Origin: CAYLYM01 sp964387645
GTDB taxonomy: Bacteria; Calditrichota; Calditrichia; RBG-13-44-9
Length of the DNA stretch: 12,792 nucleotides
Reading direction: 5' to 3'
Assembly (NCBI GenBank): GCA_964387645.1
Contig: CAYLYM010000111.1
Coordinates: 1 to 12,792, forward strand
The notes under the pieces were generated by a model that saw only the letters and a list, made by a program, of their open reading frames with translations, was not told where the DNA came from and made no database searches. The translations under genes and the position numbers were made by a program. This document shows positions 7,002 to 12,054 of this stretch, piece after piece. How positions within the stretch are numbered: position 1 is the stretch's first letter; each line of letters begins with the position of its first letter.

Positions 7002-7802
7002 TTAATCGTTGCAAATAATCTTTTTGTGATTAAATAATCCCTTTGCAATGGTCAGTGATATGACCGATAAAGTAATACCCAGAATACTAGAGTAAATATT
7101 TAACTTATTATTAAATATTATAGTGCTATGAAGTATCGGAAAAAGAAGAAGAAGAGTTACAAAAATGAAAAAATTTATTAACAATACAGAAGATATTGTA
7201 AGTGAGGAACGTGAAGTTTCTGATTTGATAGAAATACAAAATCCAAATAATGCAGTAAAAATTGAGTAAATTAGCACAGTAACAAAATGAAGTATCCACC
7301 ACTTCAGATCCAAGAAATAATTTGTTGCAGATGGTCCAAATTTGAAAAAAATTAAAACAATGGTTATTAAATAACTCAATATAGTTAAAAAAAATGAAGG
7401 GATAATTGATGCAATTATTTTTCCCATAAAAATATTAGAATCATTGATTGGAAGCATAAATAGGCTTTCTATTGTTTTTTGTTCTTTTTCGGAAAGAATA
7501 AAAAGACATGATAAAACAAGTGGTAACATTAGCACAATATCTAACGCATAAAAATAATGGGTGTTAAAAAGAACAAAAGCTGTTTGGGAATCAAAAATTG
7601 TGATATCTAATACCTTATATAGATAATTAACCTTATCTTTGCTAAAAGTCGAAAATATAGAAATTACTTTTTTATCTGGTGTTCTTCCAAGCAGTAAAAT
7701 AATATAGAAAACAACAAGGCTAAAAAAGATAAAGAATCTTACTTTATAATTTTTGAGAAAATCAGATGAATCTTTTTTAACAATAGCAATCGCATATTTC
7801 AT
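7002..7802 (-). CDS. ABC-2 type permease, first of three paralogues
   Basis: This 266-residue membrane protein follows the ATPase gene with a 4-bp ATGA overlap, so translation is probably coupled. It begins MKYAIAIVKKDSSDFLKNYK, with a cytoplasmic amphipathic stretch before TM1. FDSQTAFVLF marks the first loop. ILSEKEQKTIESLFMLPI is the segment expected to dock on the ATPase. KWWILH and GFCISIKSETSRSS occur in the C-terminal half, and it ends GLFNHKKIICND. The arrangement of six hydrophobic segments fits the NosY/ABC-2 group, which mostly acts as exporters or resistance and immunity transporters. It is the most diverged of the three paralogues in its last third. Confidence 0.88.
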   Translation of the reverse strand: MKYAIAIVKKDSSDFLKNYKVRFFIFFSLVVFYIILLLGRTPDKKVISIFSTFSKDKVNYLYKVLDITIFDSQTAFVLFNTHYFYALDIVLMLPLVLSCLFILSEKEQKTIESLFMLPINDSNIFMGKIIASIIPSFFLTILSYLITIVLIFFKFGPSATNYFLDLKWWILHFVTVLIYSIFTALFGFCISIKSETSRSSLTISSVLLINFFIFVTLLLLFPILHSTIIFNNKLNIYSSILGITLSVISLTIAKGLFNHKKIICND

Positions 7803-8536
7803 GATTTTTCATTTCCTTTAATTATTTTCAAATAGAAATTGGTAAGATCGAAATTTTCGTAACGTTGTTCATATTCGGATTTGATATCATTAATACTTCT
7901 ATCTGCTAATTTTTTACCAGAATTTATAATAACAACTCTGTTACAAATGTCCCCAATATCATGAAGAAGATGTGTACTTAATAGAATGCATTTACCCTGT
8001 GTTTTAAATTCCTGTAATAGCTCTTTTAGAGTAATCTGTGCTTCTACATCCAATCCATTCATTGGTTCATCCAGCAATAGAACATCGGGAGAACATGAGA
8101 AAATGCGGATTAATCCCAACTTTTTTATCATTCCATAAGAATACTTACCAACGGGTCGGGATAACATATCTATTAATTGAAATCTTTCGGCAAGCTCACG
8201 AACATTGGATGAGTGAACATCCAATCCATAAAATTGCAGATAAAACTCCAGGTTTTTTATCCCAGAAAATCTTTTGTAAAAGCCGATTTGTTCTGGTAAA
8301 TATCCCACTCGGCGTCGGACTTCTTCCGGTGACTTCAACGGATTTAAACCACAAATACTTATTTGGCCAGAAGTAGGTTTTAACAAGGTAGCCAATAACC
8401 TTAAAGTTGTCGTTTTCCCGGCTCCATTTGGACCAGCCAGACCTACTGTCTCGCCAAGTGTAATGCTAAGAGAAAAATCATTGAGAGCTCTGCTATTACC
8501 TTTATAATCTTTGGTAACATTAATCATTTGGATCAT
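7799..8536 (-). CDS. ABC transporter ATP-binding protein
   Basis: This 245-residue cytoplasmic ATPase powers the adjacent permeases. The Walker A motif is GPNGAGKTT at 35-43. The Q-loop region includes YLPEQIGFY (79-87). The signature motif is YSYGM at 132-136 in place of the usual LSGGQ, a variant seen in ABC-2/NosF-type ATPases. Walker B with the catalytic Glu is LLLDEP (153-158), followed by the D-loop GLD. The H-loop is STH at 187-189. GGAGAGG with 5-bp spacing gives it the best ribosome binding site in the operon, so it may be translated well independently of the 72-bp gap to the precursor gene upstream. All catalytic residues are present. A role in peptide export or producer immunity is inferred from position only. 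Confidence 0.95.
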   Translation of the reverse strand: MIQMINVTKDYKGNSRALNDFSLSITLGETVGLAGPNGAGKTTTLRLLATLLKPTSGQISICGLNPLKSPEEVRRRVGYLPEQIGFYKRFSGIKNLEFYLQFYGLDVHSSNVRELAERFQLIDMLSRPVGKYSYGMIKKLGLIRIFSCSPDVLLLDEPMNGLDVEAQITLKELLQEFKTQGKCILLSTHLLHDIGDICNRVVIINSGKKLADRSINDIKSEYEQRYENFDLTNFYLKIIKGNEKS

Positions 8537-8569
8537 TTTAGCCTCTCCAAATTTATTTTGAATATTAAA

Positions 8570-8588
8570 AGAAAGGACGTATCGTCAT
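8570..8588. repeat. Inverted repeat arm distal to the precursor gene
   Basis: On the plus strand this arm reads AGAAAGGACGTATCGTCAT. It is the reverse complement of 8977-8995 with one mismatch (position 8585), and the first 15 bases pair perfectly. It lies between the precursor stop (8609) and the ATPase start (8536). No other copy of ACGTATCG was noticed in the window. Confidence 0.9.
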
Positions 8589-8608
8589 TTATTTTATAAA
8601 AATACTTA

Positions 8609-8956
8609 TTAACAACTGGACCAGTCAAAATAGCCATCTAATGCGCACATTAGAGCCGTGGGACCCAAAATTGCTGTACCTATTCCCCCCAAAAAAGAAC
8701 CCAATGAAGAAACTAAACAAATTGTCCTCCATGCTTCACACTGGTCTTCATTCATTCCACTTCCGAGAAGTAATTGAAGTTCTAATTCGTCCATTGGTTG
8801 AGGGGGGAGAGAACTTTCTTGCTGCAGAGGAGTTTGTAATGCCGCCAAAGCCATCCCGGCTTGAACATGTGAAATTGAAAACCATATTACCAGAGAAAAA
8901 ATTAATGTAAGAGCCATAAGATGCTTTGTCTTTTTTTTATCACAAACCTTCTTCAA
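8609..8956 (-). CDS. Candidate secreted peptide precursor with double-glycine leader
   Basis: This 115-residue protein matches no family I recognise. Residues 1-33 look like a Sec signal peptide: a Lys-rich start, the hydrophobic core LMALTLIFSLVIWFSI, and a likely cut after VQA at 33. Residues 55-66 (MDELELQLLLGS) fit the double-glycine leader consensus, with Glu59 at -8, Leu60 at -7, Leu63 at -4 and Gly-Ser at -2/-1. Cleavage there would release a 49-residue core, 67-115, with Cys73, Cys80, Cys104 and Cys115. Its centre, SFLGGIGTAILGP, is glycine-rich and hydrophobic as in many class II bacteriocins. The start is TTG at 8956, because no ATG lies between it and an upstream stop. ATG at residue 14 is an alternative but would remove the positive signal-peptide end. 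No good ribosome binding site is seen. It sits between a C39 protease gene and the ABC genes and is enclosed by inverted repeats. Confidence 0.75.
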   Translation of the reverse strand: MKKVCDKKKTKHLMALTLIFSLVIWFSISHVQAGMALAALQTPLQQESSLPPQPMDELELQLLLGSGMNEDQCEAWRTICLVSSLGSFLGGIGTAILGPTALMCALDGYFDWSSC

Positions 8957-8976
8957 GGTTTTTGGTTTAGCTGTTT

Positions 8977-8995
8977 ATGGCGATACGTCCTTTCT
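8977..8995. repeat. Inverted repeat arm proximal to the precursor gene
   Basis: On the plus strand this arm reads ATGGCGATACGTCCTTTCT and pairs with 8570-8588. It overlaps the first bases of the C39 stop codon (8994-8996). It lies 21 bp upstream of the precursor start. In the transcript the two arms could form a long-range stem around the whole precursor message; as DNA they could be the ends of a cassette. Confidence 0.9.
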
Positions 8996-9533
8996 ATTGT
9001 TTTTCAAAAATTAAAATTCTTCCATTCCAAATTTTTTCCCAGGTCGTTTTTGGATAAATCACTCTTCCAACTGCTGGATCACGAACAATTATTCTATTTG
9101 AATCTACTTTATCAATAATTACATAGTGACTATTTTTGACAAGTGTCAATAATGGAGGGGAACAAATAGATAATATACCCCAATCTGCATAAAGTGCTTT
9201 AACTTTAAGCCCTTCTTTTTTGGCAATTTCTGCACACATCGCCATTGTCATGCCGATATCCGACAATCGCGCCTTTTTTCTTAAATATTTTGTCTCCTTT
9301 GTAATATCGAAATGTTTTAAAATCATGGCCAATGCTGCTATACCGCAATCATTTTCCTCTTCTTGGAATATTACGTTCTGAGTATCTATAAATCGGCCTC
9401 CATAAAGTTGTACGTAAATCCTATTCAATAAAGAATTGTAAGTACGAAAATGAATTTTTCTACATAAAATTGAAATAAAAAATAGTATTAAAATAGAAAA
9501 TAATTTAAGTATTCTTTTCAAATCAGTTTTCAT
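8994..9533 (-). CDS. Free-standing, membrane-anchored C39 peptidase
   Basis: This 179-residue protein is a family C39 cysteine protease, the kind that removes double-glycine leaders, but without the usual fused ABC transporter. An N-terminal membrane anchor covers about residues 8-24 (ILKLFSILILFFISILC). The catalytic motif is QEEENDCGIAALAMI, with oxyanion Gln57 and nucleophile Cys63. The catalytic His is His136 in NSHYVIIDKV and the Asp is Asp152 in VRDPAVGR. All three positions are intact. Positive charges on both sides of the anchor leave the topology unclear, although the simplest reading is N-inside with the protease outside. It overlaps the thioredoxin-like gene by 11 bp and lies 37 bp before the precursor gene. 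It is the obvious candidate to cut the precursor after Gly65-Ser66. It differs from the transporter-type C39 relic at 2161-2459. Confidence 0.9.
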   Translation of the reverse strand: MKTDLKRILKLFSILILFFISILCRKIHFRTYNSLLNRIYVQLYGGRFIDTQNVIFQEEENDCGIAALAMILKHFDITKETKYLRKKARLSDIGMTMAMCAEIAKKEGLKVKALYADWGILSICSPPLLTLVKNSHYVIIDKVDSNRIIVRDPAVGRVIYPKTTWEKIWNGRILIFEKQ

Positions 9534-10059
9534 AGTTATTATTCATAAATTCATGGATTTTGAAGTTTTCTATATTATTACCTATGAATACATGATTTAT
9601 AGTGCTTTTTTGAATAACTACAAGAGTTGGAATTTGAAGGGCTCTCAATATTTTAGCTATTTCATGTTTATAGTCCCAGCCAATAAGACAATTCACCTTC
9701 AACTTGCTTGAATATATTTTCCAATAATTCTCATTATCTACACTTATTAAAATCAGATGCTTTTCCAGGAATTTTTTCGAGGATTCATTTTGTGATGTCA
9801 GTAACTTAGCAAGATATCTTCTGCACTTTGAACATCGAAATTTATAAATATAAACGATTTTAAGATTCTCATTATTATCTGGGAATATTAAAACAAATCC
9901 ACCTGGTTTTTGAAGTTCGATTTGTGGAAATTCTTGACCTGGCTTTAGTCTACCTTTCGCATTGAGAAACCACCGGGTCATGCCTGAGAACGCGAGAATC
10001 ACCATAAGCAAAAAAATAATGATTCCACTTCCCATTAAAGGCTTTTCATCATGCATCAT
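9523..10059 (-). CDS. Membrane-anchored thioredoxin-like protein with CSKC motif
   Basis: This 178-residue protein has an N-terminal membrane segment (about 10-25) and then a thioredoxin/TlpA-like redox domain. GQEFPQIELQ (41-50) is the typical first strand of this group. The CxxC active site is CSKC at 76-79 within YKFRCSKCRRYL, and QIPTLVVI (143-150) supplies the conserved cis-Pro144. A further Cys124 lies in the domain. It should reduce, form or shuffle disulfides; the fold does not tell which. Charges around the anchor are mixed, so whether the domain faces the periplasm is inferred from the family rather than proven. It starts 6 bp after the AraC stop and overlaps the C39 gene, so all three are co-translated or coupled. 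The four-cysteine core peptide next door is a natural substrate. Confidence 0.85.
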   Translation of the reverse strand: MMHDEKPLMGSGIIIFLLMVILAFSGMTRWFLNAKGRLKPGQEFPQIELQKPGGFVLIFPDNNENLKIVYIYKFRCSKCRRYLAKLLTSQNESSKKFLEKHLILISVDNENYWKIYSSKLKVNCLIGWDYKHEIAKILRALQIPTLVVIQKSTINHVFIGNNIENFKIHEFMNNNYEN

Positions 10060-10065
10060 TATTAT

Positions 10066-10452
10066 TTATTTAGTTTGAGTGTATTGTTTTAATTTAATTA
10101 GATCCTGACATTTGTGGAAATTTCTATTTGGCCTATATGATTCTAAGTAACTTTTTCGGTATTCTGTCGGAGTTATTCCAAAGTATTTTTTAAATCTCTT
10201 AATGGCATAATCTGTATCACGATAATAAGCTGGCACTGCTTGTTTAATAGTTAAATTTATATCATTAAGAGATTTAGCAAATTCGATTAGTTGTAATATT
10301 TCGATGTATTTGCCTGGTGATATTTTCATTTTCTGTTTGAATTTTTTTCGAAAGCTCTCATAAGACACATTTAATTCACGTGCAACTTCCTGAGGGCTCC
10401 GAATATTATTCAAGTTTTCATGGATGTAATTCACCGCTTTTTCGATCAACAT
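10066..10452 (-). CDS. Short AraC-type DNA-binding protein, copy 2
   Basis: This 128-residue protein is the first gene of the intact peptide operon. It consists of an AraC/XylS DNA-binding domain alone: the first helix-turn-helix is near residues 17-40 and the second near 66-98 with KRFKKYFGITPTEYRK. It is identical to copy 1 (2437-2871) through the second helix-turn-helix, then ends in a different 25-residue tail (SYRPNRNFHKCQDLIKLKQ...). Because it shares its promoter and start exactly with copy 1, either protein could control both promoters. The lack of a sensing domain suggests control by amount or by a partner. It lies 6 bp upstream of the thioredoxin-like gene. A role as operon activator is inferred from position. 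Confidence 0.9.
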   Translation of the reverse strand: MLIEKAVNYIHENLNNIRSPQEVARELNVSYESFRKKFKQKMKISPGKYIEILQLIEFAKSLNDINLTIKQAVPAYYRDTDYAIKRFKKYFGITPTEYRKSYLESYRPNRNFHKCQDLIKLKQYTQTK

Positions 10453-10583
10453 AAGATTACATGGATATTTTTCTTAAGGAAAAAGGGTAAACAGAATAAA
10501 AATTATTTTTCACAAATTGTCAACATCTTTTTACTGGAATATTTGGGCAAATGGGGATTTTAATGGTTTGAATGAATGGTTAG
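10134..10583. repeat. 450-bp direct repeat, copy 2
   Basis: This matches 2553-2998, with 10160-10574 identical to 2579-2993. It includes the operon promoter and most of the araC coding region. Sequence similarity stops abruptly at both ends: on the left inside the C-terminal part of the gene, on the right about 130 bp upstream of the start codon. Both copies then run into dinB-like debris. Confidence 0.95.
10493..10523 (-). promoter_or_regulatory. Predicted promoter of the peptide operon
   Basis: TTGACA is at 10523-10518 on the minus strand. TTTATT follows after 17 bases, and an alternative TATTCT after 19. The palindrome ACAATTTGT overlapping the -35 could bind the AraC-like product. This is the only clear promoter found for the operon; genes from 10452 down to 3415 have gaps of at most 72 bp. 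Confidence 0.55.
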
Positions 10584-10639
10584 AACAAAGGGTTATGTTA
10601 GCACTTTACGCTATTTTTCTGTATTGCCCACAATTAACA

Positions 10640-10825
10640 GGCTTATCCCGTAGCAGGCCTGCCTGGTGTTAGAGAGGAGATTAAGGTTTCGTCATGCTTC
10701 CACCGTCCCGTCAAACTGGTGCCTGCCGGACAGGTCTGTTCCAGCGAGGCGAAAAAGGCTTCAGCACCTGCCAAAGGCAGTGTGACAGGAATGCGGACGA
10801 TGAGACGGGAACGAGGGTATTTCAT
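10640..10825 (-). pseudogene. Decayed dinB 5' fragment with inserted palindromic repeat
   Basis: From an ATG at 10825 the frame reads MKYPRSRLIVRI, then a foreign stretch PVTLPLAG, then AEAFFASLEQ. This corresponds to dinB MSFHRLIAHIDADAFFASVEQ with about 24-27 bp inserted. The insert contains CTGCCAAAGGCAG, a perfect short hairpin. DNA matches to dinB are good on both sides of the insert: CGAGGCGAAAAAGGC on one side and CGATGAGACG on the other. Similarity fades after the Glu-Gln. The palindrome GCAGGCCTGC (10653-10662) lies at the far end. It sits directly beyond direct-repeat copy 2, as the other decayed dinB fragment sits beyond copy 1. Confidence 0.65.
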
Positions 10826-10868
10826 ACAATAATGCGAAATGATTGAATTAGTCATTGCATAGATGTCT

Positions 10869-11243
10869 TTAAGAGTCAGTTATTGGAAGAGAACGAATTC
10901 GTATACGGTTCTCCTCAATGATAACCACACATCCTTTTTCTATATCTCCTTTGAAACTTGGCAAATTTGTTAGGAAAATTTTGGCTTGTTGTTCAGGTCT
11001 TAGTTGAGATAATTTCCGAAAAAGCAACGATGGATGGTTTTGACTTTTGTCGCAAAGCGAGGATGGTTCCAAAATCGGTATCGGCAGAAATGATCACCCG
11101 CTCATCATGTTCAGCAAGTTCAAAAATTTTTTCATCACTTGCTGCCTGGAGGGAAAGGTCCGAACGTGCAAAGTATCGTACCCTGCTTTGCGAAATGCCT
11201 CGGCTAAAAAAGGAGAAAGAGCATTGTTTACCAGAAATTTCAT
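10869..11243 (-). pseudogene. DUF5615 PIN-like toxin, two frameshifts
   Basis: From ATG 11243 the first frame reads MKFLVNNALSPFLAEAFRKA and GYDTLHVR, the typical start of a DUF5615 (Mut7-C-like, PIN-fold) protein with its early Asn/Asp. The frame is then lost. The next frame carries DLSLQAASDEKIFELAEHDE and RVIISADTDFGTILALRQ, which includes the acidic DTDFG active-site motif. A third frame carries LSQLRPEQQAKIFLTNLPSF and VVIIEENRIRIRSLPI and ends at 10869. Two small indels, near 11160 and near 11020, break the gene; the rest is complete. Such proteins are predicted ribonuclease toxins paired with DUF433 antitoxins. The start overlaps the antitoxin stop (TAATG). The toxin should be inactive. 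Confidence 0.85.
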
Positions 11244-11470
11244 TATGTTTCGATGAGTGGAATTTCTCGTTCTTTAACGGTTTCCGCAGCGTATAGCAGA
11301 GCTTCACGAATGTCCTCAGGTTCCAGGTCCGGATAAGCTTCAAGTATTTCTTTTTCACACATACCATTAGCGACCATTGCCACTACGGTTGCTACAGGAA
11401 TTCGAAGTCTTCGAATACAGGGAACACCGCCCATTTGTTCTGGATTAACCGTGATTCGGGTAAATTTCAT
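11243..11470 (-). CDS. DUF433 antitoxin
   Basis: This 75-residue protein is intact. It begins MKFTRITVNPEQMGGVPCIR, the hallmark start of DUF433 proteins, continues RLRIPVATVVAMVANGM as a helix-turn-helix-like part, and ends with YPDLEPEDIREALLYAAE. DUF433 proteins act as antitoxins to DUF5615 PIN-like toxins and probably also bind their own promoter. AGAGG about 5 bp before the ATG is a good ribosome binding site. The toxin gene follows with a one-base TAATG overlap but is frameshifted twice, so the antitoxin is now an orphan. It could still neutralise related toxins elsewhere in the genome. Confidence 0.92.
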   Translation of the reverse strand: MKFTRITVNPEQMGGVPCIRRLRIPVATVVAMVANGMCEKEILEAYPDLEPEDIREALLYAAETVKEREIPLIET

Positions 11471-12054
11471 TGTTTCCTCTCTATATAAAAAATCTCCTAA
11501 ATATTTCCTGAAAATTATCAGAAAGCAAAGATCATTTACGTGTTTTTATTTTAAAATATGTGTAAGGTTCCACGGGGAATATTATTCGGATTTGCGATAC
11601 TAATTTTTCTTCCTGCTCCTGATATCTATCTTACCCCGCCGTGGATCTGCTTGCCGTCAGGCAGGGAATGAAATCTCCCTCAGGTCATTGGACAGACCTG
11701 CTCCGCACCGAGGCAAAAAAGGCGTCGGCGTCGATATGGGCGATGAGACGATGATATTTAATAATGGGTTTATTCATAAAGGATGCGCTTTGCTTATAGA
11801 GAGGAGTATTTATAAACAAATCAAACTCGTTGTCTAAATATGCCTGAAGTCTTGGTTGAAGAAACTGCTGCAGAAACTCTTATCATCCAACAGAAATTGC
11901 TGAAACCTATGGAGTGATTTGTTATTTTTAATAGTTTCTCGGTCATATCCTTCCTCATTTTTTTATTTATCTCTTTTGTTTAAGGGCAGGAAGGATGTGA
12001 AATTTATTAAACTTATTTACACAAAATTATCGGGTTCAATTGGGGTGAGTAAAA
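11471..12054. other. Gene-poor interval between antitoxin and desaturase
   Basis: The antitoxin promoter should lie near 11475-11560, but no convincing -35/-10 pair is visible. TGCCGTCAGGCA near 11651-11662 is a short hairpin, similar in style to the one inside the dinB fragment at 10640-10825. A dinB 5' fragment follows at 11697-11754. A minus-strand open stretch at about 11690-11879 runs into that fragment, without recognisable homology in its first part. From 11880 to 12054 I see only AT-rich sequence and a purine-rich GGGGTGAG just before the desaturase start. Confidence 0.5.
11697..11754 (-). pseudogene. Well-preserved dinB 5' fragment
   Basis: This segment matches dinB 1705-1760. Apart from a 2-base insertion (GC at about 11705-11706) and one substitution (A for G in the A-run), it is identical, including 39 consecutive bases. 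It encodes HRLIAHIDADAFFASV. The homology ends sharply after the His codon, and an in-frame ATG (MNKPIIKY...) lies upstream in different sequence. Such identity over a short piece implies a recent copying event, or a second dinB that was replaced. Confidence 0.85.

Noticed and set aside
8641..8910. Plus-strand 89-aa frame opposite the precursor
   Set aside because: No ribosome binding site or plausible domain; the minus-strand product has a signal peptide, leader motif and ordered cysteines.
10993..11367. 124-aa minus-strand frame as a stand-alone gene
   Set aside because: Its N-terminal third is an out-of-frame reading of the DUF433 gene; only its middle is the DUF5615 segment between two frameshifts.
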